Positions 8,719 to 17,654 are shown, numbered from the stretch's first letter. The stretch is 64,000 nt of DNA from Streptomyces sp. DH41 (GCF_029813785.1 NZ_JARVKY010000015.1:1-64000), one strand, 5' to 3'. The notes: a model not told the origin generated them from the sequence alone. Program-made: numbers and translations.

Positions 8719-9687
8719 CTACCTTCCGATGAACTGCGGTCCCTGCGGGGGCAGCCGGAAGTCCGGGTCGGGTGCCCCGGTGACCGGGGGCGGGTAGCCG
8801 TAGCCGGACTGCGCGCCGGTGCCCCCCGCCGCGGCGGGCGCCTGCGGATACCCGTACCCGGGGTGCCCGGCGGGCTGTGGATAGCCGTACGCCGGCTGTG
8901 CCGCCGGCGGCTGCTGCGGATAGCCGTACGCGGGCTGCGCCGGCACTCCCACGGGCTGCTCCGGGGGCAGCGGCCGTGAGATCTCCGGGACGGGCTGGAG
9001 GGGCTGGAGAGGCTGGACGGTCGTCGGCTCGTCGGGACCGACCACCGGCGGGGCGGGCGTGGACTGGGCCGGAGCGGGGCCCGCAGCGGGTACGGGCGGG
9101 GCCGGTTCGGGCCTGGGGGCCGGCATGGGGTCGTCCGACCCCTCCGACTCGTCCACCGAGATGCCGAAGTCGGTCGCCAGGCCCTTGAGCCCGTTCGAAT
9201 AGCCCTCGCCCAGCGCCCGGAACTTCCAGCCGTCCCCGCGCCGGTAGAGCTCGCCGCAGATCAGCGCCGTCTCCTCGCCCGTCTCCGGCTTGACGTCGAA
9301 GTACGCCAGAGGTTCCGCGTCGGCGGCCGTGGCGTCGTACAGCAGGATGCGCAGCGACCCGACCCGGTCGAAGGCGCCGCCGTCCGCCGAAGCGACCAGC
9401 AGGATCCGGCCCACCGAGGACTCGACCCCGGAGAGGTCTGTCTGGATCGTGTCGGTCAGGCTCTCGCCGACCCGTTTCTTGCCGAGCCGCCAGACCTGGC
9501 CCGAGGGATGCCGGGGCTGGTTGTAGAAGACGAAGTCCTCGTCGGAACGCACGCGGTCGTCCGGTCCCAGCAGCAAGGCGGAGGCGTCGATGTCGGGGAC
9601 CCCCTGCCCGGGTGTCCAGCGCAGCACGGCGCGTACCGTGGTGGCTTGCAGCGGGACGTTCGACCCCTTCAGCATCGCGTGCGTCAT
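8719..9687 (-). CDS. TerD-domain protein with long Pro/Gln/Tyr-rich C-terminal tail
   Basis: The 322-residue protein has an N-terminal TerD domain (residues 1-180) with VPDIDASALLLGPDDRVRSDEDFVFYNQ and an ending GLKGLATDFGISVDE. A disordered tail follows, rich in PAPP, VQPLQPLQP and repeated YGYPQ(P/A) units. Unlike the canonical copies it lacks the [10 protein letters not shown] opening and starts MTHAMLKGSNVPL. The tail may mediate multivalent binding at the membrane or condensation; that is inference. It is transcribed divergently from the CitE-like operon, with a shared 208-bp intergenic region (9688-9895). Confidence 0.9.
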   Translation of the reverse strand: MTHAMLKGSNVPLQATTVRAVLRWTPGQGVPDIDASALLLGPDDRVRSDEDFVFYNQPRHPSGQVWRLGKKRVGESLTDTIQTDLSGVESSVGRILLVASADGGAFDRVGSLRILLYDATAADAEPLAYFDVKPETGEETALICGELYRRGDGWKFRALGEGYSNGLKGLATDFGISVDESEGSDDPMPAPRPEPAPPVPAAGPAPAQSTPAPPVVGPDEPTTVQPLQPLQPVPEISRPLPPEQPVGVPAQPAYGYPQQPPAAQPAYGYPQPAGHPGYGYPQAPAAAGGTGAQSGYGYPPPVTGAPDPDFRLPPQGPQFIGR

Positions 9688-9895
9688 GCCGTCATCCTGC
9701 CCTCTCGGTCCTGGTCACGACAATGCGGGGGCGGGTACACGGGTCGGCCCCGCTCACCCCGGGTCGCCGCCGCCGTCATGCCCGGGTTACCTGGAATTCA
9801 TGCCCGGTGGGAACCTCCGACATGGATACGTACGTACTATTACCGGCCACCTTTGGACAGTTCACAGGTCGCCCAGACACCACGGGGGAGTTTTG

Positions 9896-11062
9896 ATGCG
9901 TCATTTCGGACAGATTGCCCCTGATGTGCGAAAGCGGCTCTTTCACCAGGAGCCCTGCACCTTCACGGCGGACTCCCCGGCCCGACTGCTGTCCGCGGCC
10001 CTGGGCGCCACGCTCTACAGCCCGGCCACCCGGCCCAGACTCGCCGACGACATCCTCAAGCAGGGCGCGATCGGCGTGGTGTCGATGGTGCTGTGCCTGG
10101 AGGACTCGATCGACGACGCCGACGTACCGGTCGGTGAGGAGAACCTCGTCCGTCAGCTCACTGACCTGACGGAACGTTCCGGCGCGGACGTCCCGCTCCT
10201 GTTCGTCCGGGTCCGCACCCCCGAGCAGATTCCCGACCTGGTACGGCGCCTCGGCCCCGCCGTGCGGCTGCTGTCCGGATTCGTGCTGCCGAAGTTCACC
10301 GAGGAACGGGGCGTGCCCTTCCTGGAGGCGCTCGCCGCCGCCGAGGCCGCCAGTGGCCGCAGGCTCTTCGCGATGCCCGTGCTGGAGTCCCCGGACCTGC
10401 TGTACCGGGAGTCCCGCGTACAGACGCTGGAGGGCATCTTCCGCGCCGTCGACAAGTACCGCGACCGCGTACTCGCCCTGCGTCTCGGCGTGACCGATTT
10501 CTGCTCCTCCTACGGGCTGCGCAGGGGCCCCGACATGACGGCGTACGACGTCCAGATCGTCGCCTCCGTGATCGCCGACGTGGTGAACATGCTCGCCCGG
10601 GCAGACGGCACCGGATTCACGGTGACCGGACCGGTGTGGGAGTACTTCCGTGTCCAGGAGAGGATGTTCAAACCGCAACTGCGGCAGAGCCCCTTCCTGG
10701 AGGTCCAGGCCGTCGAACTGCGGCAGAAGCTGATCGCGCACGCCATGGACGGTCTGCTGCGGGAGATCTCCCTGGACCGTGCCAACGGCCTGCTGGGCAA
10801 GACCTGCATCCACCCCTCCCACGTGCTCCCCGTGCACGCGCTGTCCGTGGTCAGCCACGAGGAGTTCAGTGACGCCCAGGACATCCTGCGGCCCGAGCGC
10901 GGCGGCGGGGGCGTGCTCAGGTCGGCGTACACGAACAAGATGAACGAGGTGAAACCCCACCGCGCCTGGGCCGAGCGCACCCTGCTGCGCGCGGAGGTCT
11001 TCGGGGTGGCGAACGAGGACATCGGTTTCGTGGAACTGCTCGCCGCCGGCCTCTCCGACTGA
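9896..11062 (+). CDS. HpcH/HpaI (CitE-like) aldolase/lyase of the Ter-linked operon
   Basis: The 388-residue protein belongs to the CitE/HpcH TIM-barrel superfamily, which cleaves or forms C-C bonds in acyl-CoA or oxo-acid substrates with a divalent metal. Visible blocks include VVSMVLCLEDSIDDADV (acidic metal and start-of-barrel region, about residue 63), GFVLPKFTEERG, RLFAMPVLESPDLLYRE with the metal-binding glutamate, and LGKTCIHPSHVLPVHAL. I chose the ATG at 9896, preceded by GGGGGAGTTTTG; the longer frame begins in non-coding sequence. It leads a three-gene operon, with 13 bases to the next gene. Computational surveys place such lyases in Ter-associated nucleoside-like metabolite pathways. 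Confidence 0.88.
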   Translation: MRHFGQIAPDVRKRLFHQEPCTFTADSPARLLSAALGATLYSPATRPRLADDILKQGAIGVVSMVLCLEDSIDDADVPVGEENLVRQLTDLTERSGADVPLLFVRVRTPEQIPDLVRRLGPAVRLLSGFVLPKFTEERGVPFLEALAAAEAASGRRLFAMPVLESPDLLYRESRVQTLEGIFRAVDKYRDRVLALRLGVTDFCSSYGLRRGPDMTAYDVQIVASVIADVVNMLARADGTGFTVTGPVWEYFRVQERMFKPQLRQSPFLEVQAVELRQKLIAHAMDGLLREISLDRANGLLGKTCIHPSHVLPVHALSVVSHEEFSDAQDILRPERGGGGVLRSAYTNKMNEVKPHRAWAERTLLRAEVFGVANEDIGFVELLAAGLSD

Positions 11063-11075
11063 ACGCAAGGAATCC

Positions 11076-13610
11076 ATGACCGACGCAAGGGACCAGGCCG
11101 CGGTGGACAACGGGAGGCACGAGTACATGACCGAGAGGGCGCGCGCGGAGGAGGGCGCCGGAGTCTGGTCCGGCAGCTGGGTCGCCGAACGGCTCGGTGT
11201 GGAACTCGCCGGCGACGACACGCTGACCGGCCTGCTGGGACTCGCCCTGCGCCGCAACCCCAAGCGAGCGCACCTGCTCGTCTCCAACGTGCTCGGCAAG
11301 CACGTCCCGCAGTCGCCCTCCGTCGTGTACGGCCACGGCGTCGCCCTCGGCCGACGCGTCCGCGACCTGCTCGGCGCCGAGGCGGCCGAGAGCGCGGTCG
11401 TGCTCGGCTACGCCGAGACCGCCACCGGCCTCGGCCACTCGGTCGCCGACGGCCTGGGCCCCGCCCCGTACCTGCACTCCACCCGCCGTCCGGTCACCGG
11501 CGTCGCCCGGGCGGGCGGCTTCGAGGAGTCCCACTCGCACGCGACCTCCCACCTCCTGCTGCCCGAGAACCCGGCGCTGCTGGCCGGCGACGGGCCGCTG
11601 GTCCTCGTCGACGACGAGTTCTCCACCGGCAACACGGTCCTCAACACCGTCCGCGCCCTGCACGAGCGCTACCCCCGCCGGCAGTACGTCGTGGTGGCCC
11701 TGGTCGACATGCGCTCGCCCGCCGACGCCGGCCGGCTGGAGGACTTCGCCCGGGAGATCGGCGCCCGCGTGGACCTGGTGACGGCCGCCTCGGGCACGGT
11801 CCGGTTGCCGGAGGGCGTACTGGAGAAGGGCCAGGAGCTGGTCGCCCGGTACGAGGCGCGTGCCGCCGAACCGGACTGGGACGGCCCGGTCACCGAGGCG
11901 CCCACCCCGACCTCCTCCGGCTCCGTCACCCACGTCGACCTGCGGTGGCCCGGTGGGGTCCCCGACGGCGGACGGCACGGGTTCACGGCCGCCCAGCGGG
12001 GCCGACTGGAGAGCGCCCTGCCCGGCATGGCGGAACGCATCACCGAGGCGCTGCCCACAGACGCCCGCCGCGTCCTCGTCCTCGGCTTCGAGGAGCTGAT
12101 GTACGCCCCGCTGCGCCTGGCCCACGCACTGGAGCAGACCGCCGACGCCGACGTCCGCTACTCCACCACCACCCGCTCTCCCGTCCTCGCCGTCGACGAC
12201 CCCGGCTACGCGATACGCACCCGCCTGGTCTTCCCCGCGCACGACGACCCGGCCGACGGCCCCGGCGAGCGCTACGCCTACAACGTCGCGGGCGCCGGCT
12301 TCGACGCCGTCGTCGCCGTCGTCGACTCGGCCGCCGACACCCCGGCGCTGCACGCGCCCGACGGACTGCTGGCCCGGCTCGCCGCCCATGTCCCGCACGT
12401 CCTGCTCGCGGTCGTCCCGTCGTACGTCCCGCACGCCTCCGAAAGGCCCCCCATGCTGCCCGAGCCCCTGCGCGGCCCCGACTTCTCCTCGTACGCGTCC
12501 GACGAGGTCGGCTGGCTGCTCCAGGACCTCTCGGACACGACGCTGGAGGCGCCGACCGAGGAGCGCGAGGAGGCGATCCAGAGCGGCGGCGCGCACTACG
12601 CGGAGTCGCTGCCCGTGGAGTACCAGCCCAGTGAGCAGTACCAGGAGCTGTTCCACGCGGCCCTGGAGACCTCCGCCGCCCGGCTGGCCCGCGCCGTCGG
12701 CGCCGTCACCGAGATCGTGCTCGCGGAACGGTCGCCCCGCCCCGTACTGGTTTCCCTCGCCCGCGCGGGCACACCGGTCGGCATCCTGATGCGCCGCTGG
12801 GCGCGGTTCCGTCATGGTCTCGACCTCCCTCACTACGCCGTGTCGATCGTCCGGGGCCGCGGCATCGACGCCAACGCCCTGCGCTGGCTGGCCGACCGTC
12901 ACGACCCCGCCGACGTCGTCTTCGTCGACGGCTGGACCGGCAAGGGCGCCATCACCCGCGAACTCGCCGGCGCCCTGCGCGACTTCGAGGTCTCCGACGG
13001 CGTCACCGGCTTCGACCCGGAGATCGCCGTACTCGCCGACCCCGGTTCCTGCGTACGCACCTACGGCACCCGCGACGACTTCCTCATCCCCTCCGCCTGC
13101 CTCAACTCCACGGTCTCCGGCCTGATATCCCGCACCGTGCTCCGCGCCGACCTGGTCGGCCCGCACGACTTCCACGGCGCGAAGTTCTACCGCGAACTCG
13201 CCGGCTCCGACCTGTCGCCGGCCTTCCTCGACGCCGTCTCCGCACGCTTCCCGGACGTCACCGACACGGTCGACGCCCAGGCCAAGGAGCTCCTCTCCGC
13301 CGACCGCACCCCCAGCTGGGCGGGCTGGGCCGCCGTCGAGCGCATATGCGAGGAGTACGGCATCCACGACGTCAACCTCGTCAAGCCCGGCGTCGGCGAG
13401 ACCACCCGCGTGATGCTGCGCCGCGTGCCCTGGAAGGTGCTGGCCCGGGCCGGCGCGGGCGCCGACCTCGACCACGTACGCCTGCTGGCCGAACAGCGGG
13501 GCGTACCCGTGGAGGAGGTCGCCGACCTGCCCTACACCTGCGTCGGGCTGATCCATCCCAAGTACACCCGGGGCGCGACCGGCGCCGACGGCAAGGCGGT
13601 GGCCCTCTGA
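11076..13610 (+). CDS. Fused phosphoribosyltransferase / TRSP / StiP-type PRTase / PELOTA protein
   Basis: This 844-residue fusion joins modules often encoded separately. An N-terminal phosphoribosyltransferase-like domain carries a PRPP-loop signature, VLVDDEFSTGNT, at about residues 176-187. A TRSP-type region follows (about 280-480; RVLVLGFEELMYAPL, RYAYNVAG). A second PRTase-like/StiP module has VFVDGWTGKGAIT at about 615-627. The C-terminus (about 755-844) resembles a PELOTA/L30e-like RNA-binding fold, with EYGIHDVNLVKPG and PYTCVGLIHPKY. Domain names come from knowledge of Ter-linked operons and were not searched. The ATG at 11076 follows AAGGAATCC; a second ATG at 11127 also has a good ribosome-binding site. 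The HAD gene overlaps its stop (TGATG). Confidence 0.85.
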   Translation: MTDARDQAAVDNGRHEYMTERARAEEGAGVWSGSWVAERLGVELAGDDTLTGLLGLALRRNPKRAHLLVSNVLGKHVPQSPSVVYGHGVALGRRVRDLLGAEAAESAVVLGYAETATGLGHSVADGLGPAPYLHSTRRPVTGVARAGGFEESHSHATSHLLLPENPALLAGDGPLVLVDDEFSTGNTVLNTVRALHERYPRRQYVVVALVDMRSPADAGRLEDFAREIGARVDLVTAASGTVRLPEGVLEKGQELVARYEARAAEPDWDGPVTEAPTPTSSGSVTHVDLRWPGGVPDGGRHGFTAAQRGRLESALPGMAERITEALPTDARRVLVLGFEELMYAPLRLAHALEQTADADVRYSTTTRSPVLAVDDPGYAIRTRLVFPAHDDPADGPGERYAYNVAGAGFDAVVAVVDSAADTPALHAPDGLLARLAAHVPHVLLAVVPSYVPHASERPPMLPEPLRGPDFSSYASDEVGWLLQDLSDTTLEAPTEEREEAIQSGGAHYAESLPVEYQPSEQYQELFHAALETSAARLARAVGAVTEIVLAERSPRPVLVSLARAGTPVGILMRRWARFRHGLDLPHYAVSIVRGRGIDANALRWLADRHDPADVVFVDGWTGKGAITRELAGALRDFEVSDGVTGFDPEIAVLADPGSCVRTYGTRDDFLIPSACLNSTVSGLISRTVLRADLVGPHDFHGAKFYRELAGSDLSPAFLDAVSARFPDVTDTVDAQAKELLSADRTPSWAGWAAVERICEEYGIHDVNLVKPGVGETTRVMLRRVPWKVLARAGAGADLDHVRLLAEQRGVPVEEVADLPYTCVGLIHPKYTRGATGADGKAVAL

Positions 13611-14422
13611 TGTCGGTGCTCGTCGCCAGCGACCTCGACCGCACGCTCATCTACTCCGCCGCCGCGCTCGGGCTGACCATGCCCGACCTGCGGGCGCCCC
13701 GCCTGCTGTGCGTCGAGGTCTACGAGAGTAAACCCCTCTCCTACATGACCGAGACGGCAGCCGGGCTGCTGACCGACCTGGGTGACACGGCGGTCTTCGT
13801 GCCGACCACCACCCGGACCCGCAAGCAGTACCAGCGCATCAACCTCCCCGGCCCTCCGTCGAAGTACGCGATCTGCGCCAACGGCGGCCACCTGCTGGTC
13901 GACGGCGTCTCCGACCCCGACTGGCACGCGCGGGTGACCGCACGGCTGGCCGACGAGTGCGCCTCGCTGACCGAGGTCCGCGACCACCTGATGAACACCG
14001 CCGACCCGCTGTGGGTGCGCAAGCACCGGGTCGCCGAGGACCTCTTTGCCTACCTCGTCGTCGAGCGCGAACTGCTGCCCGAGGACTGGGTGAAGGAACT
14101 CGCCGTGTGGGCCGAGAACCGCGGCTGGACCGTGTCCCTCCAGGGCCGCAAGATCTACGCCGTCCCCAAACCGCTCACCAAGAGCGCCGCCGTGTACGAG
14201 GTCGCCCGCCGCACCGGCGCCGATCTCACCCTCGCCGCCGGCGACTCACTCCTCGACGCCGACCTGCTGCTCGCCGCCGACCGGGGATGGCGCCCCGGCC
14301 ACGGCGAGCTGGCCGACTCCGGCTGGACGGCTCCGGCGATCAGCGCCTTGCCCGAGCGCGGCGTGCTGGCCGGCGAGCGGATCCTTCGGGAGTTCCTGCG
14401 CGAGGCGAGTCCGGCTCGCTGA
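13610..14422 (+). CDS. HAD-superfamily phosphatase of the Ter-linked operon
   Basis: The 270-residue protein has HAD motif I as DLDRTL at residues 8-13, a lysine in the VPKPLTKSAA block, and motif IV as AAGDSLLDADLL, so the catalytic set looks complete. The overall form is Cof/sucrose-phosphatase-like. The ATG at 13610 overlaps the stop of the PRTase fusion in TGATG, indicating translational coupling. It may dephosphorylate the phosphoribosylated product of the upstream enzyme. Its 3' end overlaps the DedA gene, on the opposite strand, by 83 bases. No ATP-grasp gene, common in related operons, is present here. Confidence 0.88.
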   Translation: MSVLVASDLDRTLIYSAAALGLTMPDLRAPRLLCVEVYESKPLSYMTETAAGLLTDLGDTAVFVPTTTRTRKQYQRINLPGPPSKYAICANGGHLLVDGVSDPDWHARVTARLADECASLTEVRDHLMNTADPLWVRKHRVAEDLFAYLVVERELLPEDWVKELAVWAENRGWTVSLQGRKIYAVPKPLTKSAAVYEVARRTGADLTLAAGDSLLDADLLLAADRGWRPGHGELADSGWTAPAISALPERGVLAGERILREFLREASPAR

Positions 14423-15206
14423 TCCCGTCGCCGCTGATCCCGCCGTCCGGACTCCCGGCACCCGCCCCGACACCGTCCCCGGTGCCGGGGCGGTCGTCGT
14501 CATCCGCGGGCGGCCGTATGTCCTGCCCCTTGTCGCGTCCGCGGCCCCGCCTGCGGTGGCCGGCCCCCGGCCGCAGCATCCGCATGGCGATGAAGACCAG
14601 CAGGGCCAGGGCGGCGATGGCGAGGATCACCTTCGAGTACGTGGAGGCGATGCCCGAGACCTCGGACCAGTTGTCCCCCAGCGCATAGCCGGCGAGGACG
14701 AACACGGTGTTCCAGATGGCGCTGCCCAGCGTGGTCAGCGCGAGGAAGACGGGCAGCCGCATCCGCTCCACGCCCGCCGGCACGGAGATCAGGCTGCGGA
14801 AGATCGGGATCATCCGGCCGAAGAACACCGCCTTGGTCCCGTGCTTGAGGAACCAGGCCTCCGTCTTCTCTATGTCGGACACCTTCACCAGCGGCAGCTT
14901 CCCCGCTATCGCCACCGTGCGGTCCCGGCCGAGCAGCGCGCCGACCCCGTACAGGGCGAGCGCGCCGATCACCGACCCCGCCGTCGTCCACAGCAGGACG
15001 GCTATCAGGCTCATCCGGCCGGAGCTCGCCGCGAACCCCGCGAGCGGCAGGATCACCTCGCTCGGCAGGGGAGGGAAGAGATTCTCCAGAGCGATGGCGA
15101 GGCCGGCGCCCGGTGCGCCGAGCGCGTCCATGAGGTCATTGATCCACTGCGGAGCCGCACCGCTCTCCGCGGCCGTCTGCGCTGCGATGGCTGTCATGTC
15201 GACCAC
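14340..15206 (-). CDS. DedA/VTT-family membrane protein with disordered tail
   Basis: The 288-residue protein has the DedA signature ENLFPPLPSEVILPLAGF (about residue 41) and FGRMIPIFRSLISVPAGVERM (about 128), with the arginine/glycine pattern of VTT-domain proteins. It likely acts in the cytoplasmic membrane in lipid-carrier or phospholipid translocation. After the last membrane helix, a charged, Gly/Pro-rich tail of about 75 residues looks disordered, and its gene end overlaps the convergent HAD gene. The start may be the GTG at 15206 or the ATG at 15197; neither has a clear ribosome-binding site. Confidence 0.85.
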   Translation of the reverse strand: MVDMTAIAAQTAAESGAAPQWINDLMDALGAPGAGLAIALENLFPPLPSEVILPLAGFAASSGRMSLIAVLLWTTAGSVIGALALYGVGALLGRDRTVAIAGKLPLVKVSDIEKTEAWFLKHGTKAVFFGRMIPIFRSLISVPAGVERMRLPVFLALTTLGSAIWNTVFVLAGYALGDNWSEVSGIASTYSKVILAIAALALLVFIAMRMLRPGAGHRRRGRGRDKGQDIRPPADDDDRPGTGDGVGAGAGSPDGGISGDGISEPDSPRAGTPEGSARRPARRARARR

Positions 15207-15329
15207 GCTAGAAAATCGCAGCTGAAGGGAGACTGAGGAAGACCGCAGAATCGACTGTGGTGTACCGCAGGCGGGAATTGTGGTTTTCCGCAGTGTGCGC
15301 CGCTGCCGCGCCCGGCTAGCCTCGCGATC

Positions 15330-16472
15330 ATGCGAGACATGGCGCGACGCGTAGTGCGGTGCGGGGTGGGCCTCATCATGGGGACCGCCGCGGCCGCCGT
15401 CGAGCTGCTCTTCTCTCTACTGGCCGGCGTGGCGCTGCTGCCCGTGGTCGCCTGGCCGGCCGGCCGACGTGCCGTACTGCGCCCGGTCCTCGCGGGCGCG
15501 CGCAGACTGGCGGGGTTGGAGCGCGCCCGGTTGGCGATGTGGCTGGACCTCCGTGTCACGCCCGCGTACGAGGACGTACGGGCGCTGCGGTACGTGGCCT
15601 GCCACTGGGCGCTGGGCGTCCTGGGCGGGGTGGTGATGCTGACCGCCGCGATCGGCCTCGCGTACGGCACCTTCGGAATATACGGCTGGGTCCTGCTGGA
15701 CGGCATACGCGACCCCGGTTCGTTCGTCCTCGGCAGTCTGGGCGGCTTCTTCCTCGTGTTCCTCGCCGTGCAGGGAATATTCGGCGTGGTCGGACTGGAA
15801 GGGCAGCTGGCGCGTCACTTCCTCGGCCCTCGCCACCAGGAGGAGCTGGAGCGGCGGATCGCCGAGCTGTCCGCCAGCCGCGCCGACGTGGTCGACGCGG
15901 TGAACGACGAACGACGCCGCATCGAGCGCGACCTGCACGACGGCGTGCAGCAGCGTCTCGTCGCCCTCGGCATGCTGCTCGGCCGTGCGCGTCGCAGTCA
16001 GGACGCCGACCGCCGGGACCGGCTGCTGGGCCAGGCCCACGACGAGAGCCGCCGCGCCCTGGACGAGCTGCGCGAGGTGGCCTGGCGGATCTATCCGACC
16101 ACGCTGGACGAAGCGGGACTGCGCGCGGCGCTGGAGACGGTCGCCGAGCGGGCGTCCGTGCCGGTGGGGGTGGAGTACGACCTCGCCGAGGAACCCGAGC
16201 AGGCCGTGGCGACCGTCGCGTACTTCGTCGTCTGCGAGGCGGTCACGAACGCGGTCAAGCACGCGGCGCCGACCCGGATAAGCGTCGCCGTCAGAGTGGA
16301 GGAGGAACGGATGTACGTGAGCGTCCAGGACAACGGCTGCGGCGGGGCGAACGCCGCCGGCAGCGGACTGTTCGGGCTCGCCCGGCGCGTCGCCGCCCTC
16401 GACGGCAGCCTCAGCGTGGTCAGCCCGCCGGGCGGACCCACCCTCGTGGCCGCGGAGCTGCCATGCGGGTGA
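15330..16472 (+). CDS. NarL-type sensor histidine kinase
   Basis: The 380-residue kinase has a sensor region with about four membrane segments (residues 12-160). The dimerisation/phosphoacceptor motif ERDLHDGVQQR follows with His203, and then a HATPase domain with VCEAVTNAVKHA and DNGCGGANAAGSGLFGLARR. This is the HisKA_3 class that partners with LuxR-type regulators. The sensed signal is unknown; the short loops suggest membrane or envelope stress. The ATG at 15330 is the first reasonable start. The response-regulator gene overlaps its end by 10 bases, so the two are translationally coupled. Confidence 0.93.
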   Translation: MRDMARRVVRCGVGLIMGTAAAAVELLFSLLAGVALLPVVAWPAGRRAVLRPVLAGARRLAGLERARLAMWLDLRVTPAYEDVRALRYVACHWALGVLGGVVMLTAAIGLAYGTFGIYGWVLLDGIRDPGSFVLGSLGGFFLVFLAVQGIFGVVGLEGQLARHFLGPRHQEELERRIAELSASRADVVDAVNDERRRIERDLHDGVQQRLVALGMLLGRARRSQDADRRDRLLGQAHDESRRALDELREVAWRIYPTTLDEAGLRAALETVAERASVPVGVEYDLAEEPEQAVATVAYFVVCEAVTNAVKHAAPTRISVAVRVEEERMYVSVQDNGCGGANAAGSGLFGLARRVAALDGSLSVVSPPGGPTLVAAELPCG

Positions 16473-17107
16473 TCCTCGCCGAGGACTCGACCCTGCTGCG
16501 GGAGGGGCTGGTGCGGCTGCTGGCGGAGGAAGGGCACGAGGTGCTCGCGGCCGTCGGCAATGCCGAGCTGCTGCTGAAGGCGGTCACCGAGGACCCGCCG
16601 GATGTCGTGGTCGCCGACGTCCGGATGCCGCCCACGCACACGGACGAGGGGCTGCGCGCGGCCCTGGAGATACGCGAGCGCTGGCCGGCGGTCGGGGTGC
16701 TGGTCCTCTCGCAGTACGTCGAGAAGCGGTACGCGACGGAGTTGCTGACCGGTGAGACAGGAGGAGTGGGTTACCTGCTCAAGGACCGGGTGGTCCAGAT
16801 CGACGAGTTCCTGGACGCGCTGGAGCGGGTGGCCGCCGGACGGGCCGCCTTCGATCCGGAGGTCGTCCGCCAGCTGCTCGGCCGCACGACCCACTCCGAC
16901 CTGCTCGCCCGGCTCACCACCCGGGAGCGGGACGTGCTGGCCGAGATGGCGCAGGGCCACACCAACGCGGCGATCGCGCGGAGGCTGCACATCTCGCAGA
17001 GCGCGGTGGAGAAGCACACCAACGCGATCTTCGACAAGCTGGAACTGACCGGGGGTGAGGGCTATTCACGCAGAGTGCTGGCGGTGCTGCGGTATCTGGG
17101 CAGCTGA
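16463..17107 (+). CDS. NarL/LuxR-type response regulator
   Basis: The 214-residue protein has a receiver domain with acidic pocket residues in ILAEDST (Asp8), phosphoacceptor Asp52 in VVADVRMPP, and the conserved lysine in YLLKDR. A LuxR-type helix-turn-helix follows (LTTRERDVLAEMAQGHTNAA, SQSAVEKHT). It is the partner of the overlapping kinase gene. The ATG at 16463 lies inside the kinase's final codons. Targets are unknown; no obvious cognate operon follows. Confidence 0.94.
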   Translation: MRVILAEDSTLLREGLVRLLAEEGHEVLAAVGNAELLLKAVTEDPPDVVVADVRMPPTHTDEGLRAALEIRERWPAVGVLVLSQYVEKRYATELLTGETGGVGYLLKDRVVQIDEFLDALERVAAGRAAFDPEVVRQLLGRTTHSDLLARLTTRERDVLAEMAQGHTNAAIARRLHISQSAVEKHTNAIFDKLELTGGEGYSRRVLAVLRYLGS

Positions 17108-17162
17108 GGGAGGCTGAGGCGCCGGTGCGGCGACACCGGGACGCGCGGCCCGGGCCGGGGGG

Positions 17163-17381
17163 TCAGCCGCAGCAGCCTCCGCCGCAGCAGCCACCTCCGC
17201 CACCCGACGACGGCGCCGGGGCAGCCGCGGAGGCCGATCCGCCGACCGCGACCGTCGACAGCAGCTTCACCGTGTCGTCGTGGCCCGCCGGGCAGGCGGC
17301 GGGAGCGGAGGACTCGGCCATGGGACGGCTCAGTTCGAAGGTGTCGCCGCAGCTCCGGCAGCGGTACTCGTAGCGAGGCAT
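17163..17381 (-). CDS. FmdB-family small zinc-ribbon protein
   Basis: The 72-residue protein starts MPRYEYRCRSCGDTFELSRPM, a typical FmdB zinc ribbon with a first CxxC, then PAACPAGH carrying the remaining ligands. The tail is Ala/Gly/Ser-rich and ends GGGGCCGGGCCG, a second cysteine cluster that could bind metal. I chose the ATG at 17381 because family members begin MPRYEY; a GTG six bases upstream is also possible. Its role is unknown, with regulation or metal handling proposed for the family. Confidence 0.8.
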   Translation of the reverse strand: MPRYEYRCRSCGDTFELSRPMAESSAPAACPAGHDDTVKLLSTVAVGGSASAAAPAPSSGGGGGCCGGGCCG

Positions 17382-17483
17382 GCGCACAGGTTACCGGCAC
17401 GTCCCGCCGCCCGTCCCGGCATCGAGGACCGGTCGCGGGTGAGGACGCGGTCGGGGACCGGGACCCGGCCGGCGGAAGTACCC

Positions 17484-17632
17484 GCGACCGGACCGGTGGG
17501 AGTACCCCGCGACCGGACCGGTGGGAGTACCCCGCGACCGGACCGGTGGGAGTACCCCGCGACCGGACCGGTGGGAGTACCCCGCGACCGGACCGGTGGG
17601 AGTACCCCGCGACCGGACCGGCGGAAGTACCC
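17484..17632. repeat. 25-bp tandem repeat, six units, intergenic
   Basis: The unit GCGACCGGACCGGTGGGAGT plus ACCCC starts at 17484, 17509, 17534, 17559 and 17584 in identical copies. A sixth copy at 17609 is one base shorter, with GCGGAAG in place of GTGGGAG. A similar fragment precedes the array. Each unit holds the dyad ACCGG-A-CCGGT. The 25-bp period is not divisible by three, so it is not a peptide repeat. It lies between the FmdB gene and the 3' end of the coiled-coil gene at 17655. Confidence 0.9.
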
Positions 17633-17654
17633 GCGACCGGCCGCCGCTCGGTGA

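Noticed and set aside
10917-13556. Very long minus-strand frame across the PRTase fusion gene
   Set aside because: Antisense to a gene with clear motifs and coupled neighbours; the translated sequence shows no domain.
13346-13609. N-terminal extension of the HAD protein
   Set aside because: It overlaps the PELOTA-like end of the preceding gene in another frame; the coupled ATG at 13610 gives HAD motif I at the expected place.
17484-17632. CRISPR array
   Set aside because: The repeats are directly contiguous with no unique spacers, and no cas genes are near.
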